DNA of 64,000 bases, taken from Papio anubis. Taxonomy: Eukaryota > Chordata > Mammalia > Primates > Cercopithecidae. The stretch covers positions 55,979,680 to 56,043,679 of the forward strand of contig NC_044980.1 of the NCBI RefSeq assembly GCF_008728515.1, in the 5' to 3' direction. The position numbers were made by a program, and so were the translations under genes. The notes beneath the pieces are model-generated. The model was not told the DNA's origin and searched no databases. It saw only the letters and a list, made by a program, of their open reading frames with translations. Shown here one piece after another: positions 35,412 through 47,630 of this stretch. Numbering within the stretch: the stretch's first letter is position 1; each line of letters begins with the position of its first letter.

Positions 35412-38400
35412 AGATTTAAAAAGAAAAGAACATAATTTGTATTTTTAAAATAGCATATGTGTGATGAGTCTTGGTGGTAGTGGGTTCAGCCGTGGTGGAT
35501 TAAGCTCTGAAAAACACAAAAAATTCATGTAGCCATATTTAGATACAGGGAATTCTCACCCCTACCTCCATTCAGGTATTTGTACTTCATTGGGCTGCCT
35601 ATTTAATGTCCTTGTATAAAAACTTTTCACGTCTTGATTTTCCCCCTTCATGCTTCCTGTTAAAGATAGGAAATATTATAGTTCAGAATGTAATCTGTAA
35701 AAGTTCAGCATATGACAGTCGTTTTGGGGATTTATTCACTATCAGATTTTTAAACTGCCAGTTTAAAAATTTATGAGTTGCTGTTTTCCTCTTTGATCCT
35801 TTACAATTGTGCAACAATTAATTTTCTCCTCTTTTGTTTTCCTTGTCTTAGAATTGAGCTTTGAACCCAACTCTTTCAGGAAGGCTTATTTAATAATCCT
35901 AAAACATTCTATGTCTTAGATTCATACTGTTTCTTAAAAATCTGTAATAGTAAACCAGATCCATTTAGATAATCTGGCTTCCTTTCTAGACTGAGGGGCA
36001 TTCTGTCTCTCCAATGAATGTGGGTAGACCTTCTGAAATTCTGTAAGGGATTGTTGTGGAGACTGACCCTCGCCTGATTCATGATCTTTTCCAAATTTGA
36101 GAACACAACTGTGGAACTCATCCTTAATGTAAAAATTGGAGAAAATGAGGGACAGTTTCTTTTTATGAGAAAGCAGAATATCCTTTGTAGGATTGTAGAT
36201 TTCTAAGCATCTTTGATGGAGGAAGCATCAGTTGTCTAATCAAATTGAATAAAAATATGGAGTGCTAACAGATGTAAAAATACTCTACCATACACTGTTA
36301 CGCAGTAGTCATTTTGAATTTATCATTGTTTAGCAGATATTTCTAGTCTTGTTTTTTTGGGGTGAGAATTACAGAGCATTTAAATACAAAGTCTTTTTTT
36401 GGAGTGAAAGATGAATCTGCTAGTTTGAAAAAAATTCTGGCAAATTTTAAATCTAGAACAGCCAACTACTGTATTAACAGTGCCAGTGCATTATATGCAT
36501 AGTAGACATTGAAATGTCACTTGGATGAATGATAGCCGTAGAGTATATGCCAGTCCTGTGGGTGTCTGCATGAAATTCTCTTAATTGAAAAAAAATAGCT
36601 CCAGTTTCTAATTTCTGTTTGATTTTCTGAATCTGAATTGCTGTGACTTAGTCTTTTAGGAAGGTGAATAGGAATATGACTGCTGGATAAGTAGGCTGGT
36701 TGTCAGTACTGGGTTTGTCATCAATATATTTCTCCAAATACTGTGTAGGGTTTCTTTTTTTTTTCTTCTTATTTGAAGAGGCCTTTTCTTTAAGCTTGTT
36801 AACTTGCTAATAGTAGCATCAGCCCAAAAGCTATTCTGAAAGCAATTTATTTATTAGACGATTCCAACTTCTAAACAGAAAGTAACTTGAATATTCCTGT
36901 ATAGAACAGTACTTTTGGGTCACCTAGAAAAATAACTTTGAATTATAAATGCCTTTGTGGGATTAAGTGATTGCTTTTTCCTTCTATTTGATACTTCATT
37001 TTTAAAAGAAACTGGTATAACTAAATTTAGTTTTTACAAACTCTCCCTCTCACAGATGACATGCAAAAACACATATAACTTCAGAATATCCCACAAGATC
37101 TTAAACGTTGTGAAATGACACTGTCTAATTAGTAGGAATGGTGTACTAAACTGGTCTCCAAAATGCTGATGACTTTCTCTTGAGGTAGAATTTGTTTAAG
37201 ACTCAATTTGCATAAAATGGGGTATACCAGAGCAGTTTTTTGAATAATAATTTAATAATAGGGCTGTACCCTCAGTACTTGGCCCCTGAGAGGGATGGGT
37301 TATCCAGATGTTGGGTGACCTCCCGTTTGTCCAGTCAATCTTGGCTTACGTCTCTTTTCCATACAGTCACCTCTTTCACTCGTAGAAATGTTGCCGTTTG
37401 GATAATAAAGTCTATGATTACCCTAGCCATACATCTTGTTTCTCAGAAGGAAGAGGGCAAGATATAAATCAGTTTAGAATTGTGCCCTTGTGCACTTGTG
37501 TGTGTAGGGAGAGAGAGAGGGAAGATGGTGTTTTTTGGGATTGAAAGGTGACCTTTGGCTTATTTCTGGTATCCATCAGTGGGCTCTCCTCAGTCTTTCA
37601 TATAGGAGATACATTTCTGTCTGGGCTATTCAGACCAAAATGAAGCAGTTAAGAGATTCTCAGTCTCCATGGGTTTGATTCACCACCCCTGACTTTTTTT
37701 TTCTCAATTTAAAGATATGTACATTTTATATTCTTACTCGAAGTTGTATTTTAGCAGTCTTAGATTGATGTTCACAGGTACTGCTTTCATTTTAGATACT
37801 TGCAGTTAGCCACTTAAGTAATGTATCATTTGCTAATCACATGGTCAGGAGCTTGGGGAAGATATCTGAGCCATTAGGAGGCATCTTGTCTTACTATCTG
37901 TGTGCCTATAGGCAGGACACCTACTGGCTCTGGACTTCCTCAAGTCCTTATAAAATGGGACTAATTATACCTTTATCACCTCTATCATAAGCCTGTTAAG
38001 AGGCTCACATGGGAATACATGAAAGTATTTGCATTCTAAATAGTACACAAAAGGGAAATACATTGTTACGCATTGCTCCAGTTTTATCTAATTTCCTTCA
38101 TTTGTTACTTTCTTCTAGTTTTCTGTATTTTTCAAAAATTCTGTAATCATCATATATTGATTTCATAATTAGAGAAAGGAAACATTGTTTTAAAAGAATC
38201 TGTCTCATTACCATTAAAACACAAATTTCTCTATCCACAGATTTATTTTTGTTGATAGTTTATTATAATTGTTGCCTGATCTAGTGCAGCTAAACAGAGC
38301 ATGTTTTATTCATCGAGGTGTATCATGCCTTAATGTCTTAATTTCTCCCTTGTTTTTGAACCTAGTGACTGATGAATTTTTGTCTTCACTTGGAACTCTA

Positions 38401-39079
38401 GAATTTGCCGAAAATGGAAAAGGGATAGCTAAAATTAATTCTGTGTTATTTGTGTATAGAATGGACACTTGTGGATTGACCTTATCACTTGGGGTTTAGT
38501 TTTCAGACTTCCCTGAATATGTACCATGGCAAGTGGAAGATGGAAGAAGATAGAACAACTCTTAGATTTATGTTTCTGAATTCCTTATATGACTGTACTA
38601 AGATCTACATTCCCTTCTTTTGGAAACTTTCATTAATAAATGAAGATAGTTGGTTAGCATTTCCCCCAATTTAAAGATTTACAAATAAAGTATTCAGAAA
38701 AAATAGTTTCAAATACAATTTAAAGGGCTTATTATGAACTGAAATCTTGTGTTTTTTTCAAAATTTTTGGGTATTCTCATAAGTTCTTGCCTTGGAAAGC
38801 TGTGGTGATATGACCCAGACTACCTATTCCACATTCTATTTTTGCTATCCACAGTTTAATATTTTCAGTGAAGTTTAGACTGGATTAGCCATCACATCAT
38901 GCATTTCCCCCCTTTCTGACCTGTTTGTGGCCTTTCTGCACTTCTAATTTGTACCATAGAGCACCATTAAAAAATTTTTATGTGCTATGTTTGTACACAC
39001 ATGCATGTGTAAGAGTGGACTTTGTGTATGTATAAGAGTGTTAATCAGCTTGCAAACTTTGGACAGGCAGGGCTCAGCT
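35412..39079. other. ZSWIM6: Intronic unique DNA, Alu-free
   Basis: Apart from one MIR (37870-38040), no repeat is seen in 3.7 kb. Short frames lack any family resemblance. Confidence 0.5.
37870..38040 (+). mobile_element. MIR SINE
   Basis: Sense MIR features: CTATCTGTGTGCCTATAGGC, TCAAGTCCTTATAAAATGGG, ACTAATTATACC and GTTAAGAGGCTCACATGG. Confidence 0.55.
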
Positions 39080-39590
39080 CTTAGAATCTATATTGCAGCC
39101 AGGATGATGTTGTCCATAACTACCCTGTGCAGAACCTTCAGTGGGGTCCCTTTGTTCAGAGGCCTGAAGTCATTTATGGGTGTACGAGGCCCAGCATAGT
39201 CTGGCCTTGACCCTCAGCCACCTTCGGTGCAATGTTCTCCCTTGCTTTTCAGATGCGTCCAGGCTGCCCTGCTACCTGCCTTTGCCCATGTTCTTTTTTC
39301 TGTCTGGAATGCTCTTCTATGCTTGGTTCATGCCCTAATTGTCATCTTGGCTCAGAGAAACAATCCTGGCAACAAATTACCTCCTTTGCAATCCTAATCA
39401 TAGTTTTTTTTGTGTGATTTTTCTTTTTTGGATTGTCCTCCCTCATGAGATTGTAGGCTCCAGGAGGGCAGAAACTGTAAATATGTGTGTGAATATGTAT
39501 GTGTACATGTGTTTGTATCCATGGCTACCAGTACAACCATTTGCACATAGTTGTCTCTCAATAAAAGTTTGTTGAATAAATGGATGAAGG
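39080..39590 (+). mobile_element. LINE-2 3' end
   Basis: Typical L2 landmarks occur in order: a Pro/Cys-rich coding tail (GTCTGGAATGCTCTTC at 39301), AGATTGTAGGCTCCAGGAGG and GCAGAAACTGT near 39450-39480, a final CACATAGTTGTCTCTCAATA, then AAGTTTGTTGAATAAATGGA. This is the sense 3' end of L2. It contains a spurious open frame of about 78 codons. Confidence 0.8.
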
Positions 39591-42129
39591 AAGTGGTGTT
39601 TTCCTTTGGGAATATTTTCATAACTCTCCAGGAGGAGGCACGCTATTCAGTGGTTCCATCTATCTATTACTCCACACCTATCACACAAACAATATGCCAG
39701 TTTGAAAAATACAGCCTAGTTTTGTGTTTTTGGCACTTTGGGTCACTCCCAGATTTTCCAAAGGTACACTTGCATTCACCTTTATGTTTAGAGGCACTTT
39801 CTTAGAATCTGAGTTTAAGAAACGGTATGCTGTTTTAATTATAGTAAGTACTTTATCAAGGTCAGTTGTCTTGGAATGTGGATTTATATGACAGTCTGAT
39901 ACATTCAGTTTGGCATGTATTACTGGGAAAAACCAAACAGTGCTGTTTGCAGCCAAAGATTGCAAGATGGTGGCACATGTGTAGTTAGAGCAGGAGACTC
40001 CCTTTTGCTCACATACATAAGTCAGTTCTCTTCTTTCCTGTCTTCTCAGTTCTCTTGGATGAGCAGCTGTGTTTGGTCATGGTGGGCAAGGCACTGACCT
40101 TGGAGCTCATGTGCAGGGTTACTGTGGGCCATAGCAAGTCTGCCTGAACTTTTTTTTTTTTTCCTTATCTGTTAATCTGTGCATTCTTGTTTATGCTTGA
40201 GCTTTTTTTCAGTTTGTTTTTAATCTTTGCTTCCTCAAGTTAAGTAGCAGGGTAGAATGATCTGCCACATAAAGTCATTTCTATCTCAAAATGGTCTTGG
40301 AGAAACCTGAAGTTTTTCAGTATCTTGTTTGGGATGAGGATTGGCATGAGCTCTCATTTGAAACATATTTATTTGCCATTTTATATTGTTGCAGCTCAAC
40401 ATATTGACCACTTTTTGAGTAGTACCAGTTCTGTGCTTTACAAGCATGATTTCTAGCTCTCATAACAACTTTGAGGAGAAGGTATTCTCATTCCAAGGCT
40501 GAGGAAACGGATATGAGATGTTAAGTCATTTGTCAGGAGCATCTGGGAAGTCTGTGCTAGGCTTGAACACCTAAGCCTCCCAGCTCTTAAGTGGGATCAT
40601 GTTGTACTTTGTTTTCCAAGTGTTGCTAGAGGCAGCTTGTCTTTTTGCATATGTGTCATTCACAGTCCTCCTTGGTCTGTGGTACCATTCAGATTTAGTG
40701 GCCTGGCCTCCGAGCAGTGTTTCATTATTTCTGAATGTATATGTTTTGGTTTTTTTCCTTGATAAGTAGTAATGGATGTGTAGCGCATTCATGATATAAT
40801 ACCTTCTTGCTCCTTGGAGCTGATACTACACTCAGTTGAGGGTGACTTTTTCTTTGTTGGACGTTTAAAAATAATTTCAGTCACAACATTTAGTGACATG
40901 AATACTTTGACTTGAAACAATGACCATTTTCTCGATTTTAGTGGGAGACTTGGGGCAATGTATGTAGGACATACTTCAGAGAGAGATAGTGTAACAAGCT
41001 GTGTGAGGCAGTAGAGGCACACACACCTCAGTTACTGGAAGGCGCAACTTCGAATTCTTGTGGATTGTGTTGGCAGCCCTGTAGACAGATTCAGCAGATG
41101 CTGTGGACATTCTCTTACTACCAAATTATAGCTTAAAGACCTAACTCTTAGAGCAAGCCTTAAAATGTGCTTTCCCCCTTTTGTTTTAGGAAACTTTTCT
41201 GTTTGCTGATGAGGAAAGGTTATCTTTCCAGGCAGCATTCAGGAATGGTCTTTTGAGTGTTTTCGTGCCTTCTTGTGACCTCATTCCTGCTGCCATCATA
41301 CTTATCCCTGCTCAAATTAGTGAACCGCCGGCCTGTTCAAGTTTATTCCATAGCTGGATCTGCCTGTAGCATTTGCAGTTTTCTATGTAGACTGGGCACA
41401 AGTTAAAAGCTTAGGAAGTCTACATAACTCACCATAATTTTAGCACTTCAACTTATTAAGGTACATGTTTTGGTTATCTGATTTATAGAAGTACCGTGTA
41501 AAAGTCTACCTATGGTATACAATTGCTGAAATACTGAGTAAGCTCTGCATTTTATGACCAAGTTACAGGATGAATAATTACTCTCTGGAGTGAATGGTTC
41601 AAAATGAAATAACTGTATGCCTTAGATGTGACGTGACACCAGATGTATTTAAGCCCCAAAGGTATGTAATTATCTCACTACTCTTGCACATACACACAAG
41701 TACATTTATGCTTATGGCAAGAGTTTTATGTGCAAAAGAAAACTCACTTTCTGATAAGTGAAGGAACAGTCCATTATTTTTGAGGGGCTCAGAAGTTGTT
41801 TGATATTAGAGGCTCCATTTCAATCCCCCTGCATTTCTTTAGGGTCTAATGTAAATTCATACATCACTTGATTCTAGAGTAAACAATTATCATACCCTGG
41901 ATTTTAAATATTAAGGACAGTTGAGGGAGTTTCTCAAAGCACCATTTTATGACTTATAGTCTGCCTCTTGTTATAGATTCCATTCTTAGACTGCATTTTA
42001 AAAATATTTCCTATTAAAGGTGTTTCTTTTTATTTATTTTTCTTTTCATTCCATAGCACTTTGGATAATATACACCTCAACTAGGTATTCATTCTATAAT
42101 GCAACAGGCAGTGATCATTGGGGGCTTTC
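39591..42129. other. ZSWIM6: Intronic DNA, mostly unique
   Basis: One MIR (40400-40592) is present; otherwise no gene or repeat can be named. Confidence 0.5.
40400..40592 (-). mobile_element. MIR SINE, antisense
   Basis: TCTCATAACAACTTTGAGGA, ATTCTCATTCCAAGGCTGAG, GAAACGGATATGAGATG, and AGTCTGTGCTAGGCTTGAAC follow antisense MIR order. Confidence 0.65.
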
Positions 42130-42440
42130 TTAGGGGCTGCCTACCATGCTACCTCTGGCCTTGCTCACATTATTCACCTAGAGTTATCCAAACTCAGTAA
42201 AAATATTTCGGTGACTACCTTTCTCAGTGATCTATTCTCTGACATGTTAAACTATGTTTGTTTGACCTCCAGAAATAAAAGCAAAAAGAAAAACAATAAA
42301 ACTTTGGCTTCACCATGCACTTGGACACATCATTTTGTTTCTTTGGTAAGACTCCACTGTATCCTCAGAACACTTAGCAAAGTGCTAAATATAATATATG
42401 CCCAATATAACTATGTTGACAATAGAAAATTAATTGAAAT
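42130..42440 (+). mobile_element. Probable LINE-2 3' fragment
   Basis: The end of the stretch (AGAACACTTAGCAAAGTGC, TATGCCCAATATAACTATGTT) resembles the L2 tail, and the upstream part has a plausible L2 order. The 133-codon open frame here (42118-42519) runs from this relic into the L1 tail and shows no protein family I know. Confidence 0.4.
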
Positions 42441-42486
42441 CATTTTTTGGAGTATTACCTGTGTATGTTCATGCTTGCTTTTAGGT

Positions 42487-45400
42487 CTATTATTATTATT
42501 GTTATTGTTTATACTTTAAGTTCTAAGGTACATGTACACAGCGTGCAGATTTGTTAACGTATGTATACATGTGCCATGTTGGTGTGCTACACCCATTAAC
42601 TCGTCATTTACGTTAGGTATGTCTCCTAATGCTATCCCTCCCCCTACCCGCCACCCCACGACAGGCCCTGATGTGTCATGTTCCCCTTCCTGTGTCCAAG
42701 TGATCTCATTGTTCAATTCCCACCCATGACTGAGAACATACAGTGTTTGGTTTTTCTGTTTTGCGATAGTTTGCTGAGAATGATGGTTTCCAACTGCATC
42801 CATGTCCCTACAAAGGACACAAACTCATCCTTTTTATGGCTGCATAGTATTCTATGGTGTATATGAGCCACATTTTCTTAATCCAGTCTGTCACTGATGG
42901 ACGTTTGGGTTGGTTCCAAGTCTTGGCTATTGTGAATAGTGCCGCAATAAACATACATGTGCATGTGTCTTTATAGCAGCATGATTTGTAATCCTTTGGG
43001 TATATACCTAGTAATGAGATGACTGGGTCAAATGGTATTTCTAGTTCTAGATCCTTGAGGAATCGCCACACTGTCTTCCACAATGGTTGAACTAGTTTAC
43101 AGTCCCACCAACAGTGTAAAAGTGTTCCTATTTCTCTGCATCCTCTCCAGCACCTGTTTTTTCCTGACTCTTTAATGATTTCCATTCTAACTGGTGTGAG
43201 ATGGTATCTCATTGTGGTTTTGATTGGCATTTCTCTGATGGCTAGTGATGCTGAGTATTTTTTCATGTGTCTGTTGGCTGCATAAATGTCTTCTGAGAAG
43301 TATCTGTTCATATCCTTTGCCCACTTTTTGATGAGGTTGTTTGTTTTTTTCTTGTAAATTTGTTTGAATTCTTTGTAGGTTCTGGATATTAGCCCTTTGT
43401 CAGATGAGTAGATTGCAAAAATTTTCTCCCATTCTGTAGGTTGCCTGTTCACTCTGATGGTAGTTTCTTTTGCTGTGCAGAAGCTCTTTAGTTTAATGAG
43501 ATCCCATTTGTCAATTTTGGCTTTTGTTGCCGTTGCTTTTGGTGTTTTAGACATGTAGTCCTTGCCCATGCGTATGTCCTGAATGGTATTGCCTAGGTTT
43601 TCTTCTAGGGTTTTTATGGTTTTATGTCTAACATTTAAGTCTCTAATCTATCTTGAATTAATTTTCGTATAAGGAGTAAGGAAGGAATCCAGTTTCAGCT
43701 TTTTACTTATGGCTAGCCAGTTTTCCCAGCAGCATTTATTAAACAGGGCATCCTTTCCCCATTTCTTGTTTTTGTCAGGTTTGTCAAAGATCAGATGGTT
43801 GTAGATGTGTGGTATTATTTCTGAGAGCTCTGTTCTGTTCCATTGGTCTATATCTCTGTTTTGATACCAGTATCATGGTGTTTTGGCTACTGTAGCCTTG
43901 TAGTATAGTTTGAAGTCAGGTAGCGTGATGGCTCCAGCTTTGTTCTTTTGACTTAGGATTGTCTTGGCAATGCGGGCTCTTTTTTGGTTCCATATGAACT
44001 TTAAAGTAGTTTTTTCCAATTCTGTGAAGAAAGTCATTAGTAGCTTGATGGGGATGGCATTGAATCTATAAATTACCTTGGGCAGTATGGCCATTTTCAC
44101 AATATTGATTCTTCCTATCCATAAGCATGGAATGTTCTTCCATTTGTTTGTGTCCTCTTTATTTCACTGAGCAGTGGTTTGTAGTTCTCCTTGAAGAGGT
44201 CCTTCACATCCCTTGTAAGTTGGATTCCTAGGTATTTTATTCTCTTTGAAGCAATTGTGAATGGAAGTTGATTCATGATTTGGCTCTGTGTTTGTCTGTT
44301 ACTGGTGTATAAGAATGCTTGTGATTTTTGCACATTGATTTTGTATCCTGAGACTTTGCTGAAGTTGCTTATCAGCTTGAGGAGATTTTGGGCTGAGACA
44401 ATGGGATTTTCTAAATAGACAATCATGTCATCTGCAAAGAGGGACAATTTGACTTCTTCTTTTCCTAATTGAATACCCTTTATTTCTTTCTCTTGCCTGA
44501 TTGCCCTGGCCAGAACTTCCAACACTATGTTGAATAGGAGTGGTGAGAGAGGGCATCCCTGACTTGTGCCAGTTTTTAGGGGAATGCTTCCAGTTTTTGC
44601 CCATTCAGTATGATATTGGCTGTGGGTTTGTCATAAATAGCTCTTATTATTTTGAGATACGTTCCATCAATACCGAATTTATTGAGTTTTTAGCATGAAG
44701 GGCTGTTGAATTTTGTCAAAGGCCTTTTCTGCATCTATTGAGATAATCATATGTTTTTTGTCTTTGGTTCTGTTTATATGCTGGATTACGTTTATTGATT
44801 TGCGTATGTTGAACCAGCCTTGCATCCCAGGGATGAAGCCCACTTAATCATGGTGGATAAGCTCTTTGATATGCTGCTGGATTCTGTTTGCCAGTATTTT
44901 ATTGAGGATTTTTGCATCAATGTTCATCAGGGATATTGGTCTAAAATTCTCTTTTTTTGTTGTGTCTCTGCCAGGCTTTGGTATCAGGATGATGTTGGCT
45001 TCCTAAAATGAGTTAGGGAGGATTCTTTCTTTTTCTATTGATTGGAATAGTTTCAGAAGGAATGGTACCAGCTCCTCCTTGTACCTCTGGTAGAATTCAG
45101 CTGTGAATCCATCTGGTCCTGGACTTTTTTTGGTTGGTAGGCTATTAATTATTGCCTCAATTTCAGAGCCTGCTGTTGGTCTATTTACAGGGATTCAACT
45201 TCTTCCTGGTTTAGTCTTGGGAGAGTGTATATGTCCAGGAATTTATCCATTTCTTCTAGGTTTTCTGGTGTATTTGCATAGAGGTATTTATAGTATTCTC
45301 TGATGATGGTTTGTATTTCTGTGGGGTCGGTGGTGATATCCTCTTTGTCATTTTTTACTGCGTCTATTTGATTCTTCTCTTTTTTCTTCTTTATTAGTCT

Positions 45401-46173
45401 TGCTAGCAGTCTATCAATTTTGTTGATCTTTTCAAAAAGCCAGCTCCTGGATTTTTTGATTTTTTGACGGGTTTTTTGTGTCTCTATCTCCTTCAGTTCT
45501 GCTGTGATCTTAGTTATTTCTTGCCTTCTGCTAGCTTTTGAATGTGTTTGCTCTTGCTTCTCTAGTTCTTTTAATTGTGATGTTAGGGTGTCAATTTTAG
45601 ATCTTTCCAGCTTTCTCTTGTGGGCATTTAGTGCTATAAATTTCCCTCTACACACTGCTTTGAATGTGTCCCCAAGGTTCTGGTATGTCGTATCTTTGTT
45701 CTCATTGGTTTCAAAGAACATCTTTATTTCTGCCTTCATTTTGTTATGTACCCAGTAGTCATTCAGGAGCAGGTTGTTCAGTTTCCATGTAGTTGAGCGG
45801 TTTTGATTGAGTTTCTTAGTCCTGAGTTCTAGTTTCATTGCACTATGGTCTGAGAGACAGTTTGTTATAATTTCTATTCTTTTACATTTGCTGAGGAGTG
45901 CTTTATTTCCAACTATGTGGTCAGTTTTGGAATAAGTGCGATGTGGTGCTGAGAAGAATATATATTCTGTTGATATGGGGTGGAGAGTTCTGTAGATGTC
46001 TATTAGTTCCGTTTGGTGCAGAGTTGAGTTCAATTCCTGGATATCCTTGTTAACTTTCTGTCTCGTTGATCTGTCTAATGTTGACAGTGGGGTGTTAAAG
46101 TCTCCCATTATTATTGTGTGGGAGTCTAAGTCTCTTTGTAAGTCTCTAAGGACTTGCTTTATGAATTTGGGTG
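42487..46173 (-). mobile_element. 5'-truncated LINE-1 (L1PA-type), antisense to ZSWIM6
   Basis: About 3.7 kb of L1 on the - strand. Its A-rich 3' end (an interrupted AAT array) is at 42487, and the 3' UTR, the ORF2 C-terminal region, the reverse transcriptase and part of the endonuclease run rightwards. Open pieces include 45185-46108 with endonuclease residues GDFN and SDH (codons 2-5 and 86-88 of that piece), 44115-44525 with the reverse-transcriptase FADD motif at 44427-44438, and 42808-43569 from the C-terminal cysteine region. The frame is broken between pieces, and ORF1, the 5' UTR and the start of ORF2 are missing, so it is dead. The 5' junction is at about 46173, followed by 17 bases of filler. 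A possible one-mismatch target duplication is CTTGCTTTTA near 42475 and CTTGGTTTTA near 46191. High similarity to primate L1 suggests an L1PA subfamily, not further resolved. Confidence 0.92.
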
Positions 46174-46774
46174 AAGAGCCAGAATGTTAACTTGGTTTTA
46201 TAACTAAGTGTTTGAGAACAATACATTTAAAACTTTAAACTTTTAAAAAATATAATTTACAAGTAATTTGTAGAAAAGGATAGTAGATTGTTATCATTAT
46301 GCTAAATATCAATCTGTTCAGTAAAGAGACTAGCGAATTTTTATTCATCTGTAATGTTGGTGTCTGATGTGGTAGCCATGTGGCAGGCTGGAATTGAGAT
46401 TACTGAAAGTGTAACACATGCACCAGATTTTGGAGACTTAGTGCAATAAAAGGAATGTAAAACATTATGAGCAGTTTATTGAAATGATAATATTTTCTGT
46501 TAAAAGTATTATTAGAATTAATTTAGCCTGTTTAGTTTAATTTTTAAAATGTGACTACTAGGAAATTTAAAATTACATAGTGGCTTCATTATTTTTTAAT
46601 TCCTGCTAGTCCCTAGGCCCTTTGGTCTCATAATAAGTTCTTTCTGTTTATGTATACAATTCAGCTATGATTTGATTACATACTTGATTTTAACTTTTTG
46701 CGAGCATAAATCTAAACACTGTAGTGATTCTTAAACCTTAGTTTCAAAACACTGTGTGTGCGTGTGCATGTGTT

Positions 46775-46925
46775 TCGGCAGAGATGGAGTCTTGCTCTGT
46801 TGTCCAAGCTGGAGCGCAGTGTCGGGATCATGGCTTACTGTAGCCCCGAATCTTGGGTTCAGGTGATCTTCCTGCCTCAGTCTCCCAAGTAGCTGGGACT
46901 ACAGGTGCACACCACCATGGCCCGC
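46775..46925 (-). mobile_element. Alu monomer (FLAM-type), antisense
   Basis: One antisense Alu arm. TTCAAAACACT at about 46743 and TTCAGAACACT at about 46927 look like a diverged target duplication. Confidence 0.8.
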
Positions 46926-47165
46926 TTCAGAACACTCTTTTTAAGTTGCCCTTCACATTATTTGAGACTGTTTTTTATCTTAAATTTTAAGGCAGAAGAA
47001 CTATCTGCCAATTACTTATTTTGTATGTTTCAGACTTCATTGGCTGAGTTATTTACAATAATATGAGTTAGGATTCATTTTATTTTCATAGAAGTTCAGT
47101 GGGTTGGTTATGATATTTGGGATTTTATTTCTGGTAAAATACAATGAATGCTATTAATGAAATTA

Positions 47166-47207
47166 TTGAAAGTAAGGGCAAAAATTGTAATTACTTTTGC
47201 ACCAACA
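47166..47207. mobile_element. Half of a MADE1 mariner MITE
   Basis: The segment (GAAAGTAAGGGCAAAAATTG, then TAATTACTTTTGCACCAAC) matches one arm of MADE1, the 80-bp palindromic mariner relic that also gave rise to the miR-548 family. The other arm is missing or unrecognisable to the left, so no hairpin can form. Confidence 0.6.
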
Positions 47208-47452
47208 TACTATATTTACTTTAAAAAATCATTCCTTTGGACTTGGCTGTGAAAATTAAAATAAGATAAAATCCTCATTCCTTAAAAACATTGTCTTTCA
47301 TAGTAATAAGCTGTCTTACAGATTTGATATATATATATTTTGTATGAAGACAGAAGTATGGGTTTTCTTGAGTCTTGGATTTTACTATCCAGTTTGTAAA
47401 AAGGAGAAACAGACCAGCGTGAGATGTTCAATTCTTTGCTTTTTTGTAGTAT

Positions 47453-47630
47453 TTTTCAAAATGTAGTCTCCGGTTCAATAGCATCATCATCACCTCTTAA
47501 TTTGTTAGAGATACACATTCTTGGGCTTCACATAGACATACTGACTGGGAAACTCTGGAGATGGGGCCTAGCTTCTGGGTTTTAGTAAGCATTCCTGGTG
47601 ATTCTGATACACATAGAACCACTGGCCTAA
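47453..47630 (-). mobile_element. MER5A-type hAT MITE
   Basis: Antisense MER5A order: TTTTCAAAATGTAGTCTCCG, GCATCATCATCACCTCTTAA, TTGTTAGAGATACACATTC, CTGGTGATTCTGATACACA and a closing AACCACTGG. Confidence 0.7.

Larger units (their letters stand above)
46191..47452. other. ZSWIM6: Intronic DNA
   Basis: Contains one Alu monomer and half a MADE1; otherwise unique and AT-rich. Confidence 0.5.

Noticed and set aside
42808..43569. A 253-codon frame on the - strand
   Set aside because: It is the C-terminal part of the same L1 ORF2.
45185..46108. A 307-codon frame with an endonuclease-like motif
   Set aside because: It is part of the truncated antisense L1 ORF2, not a cellular gene.
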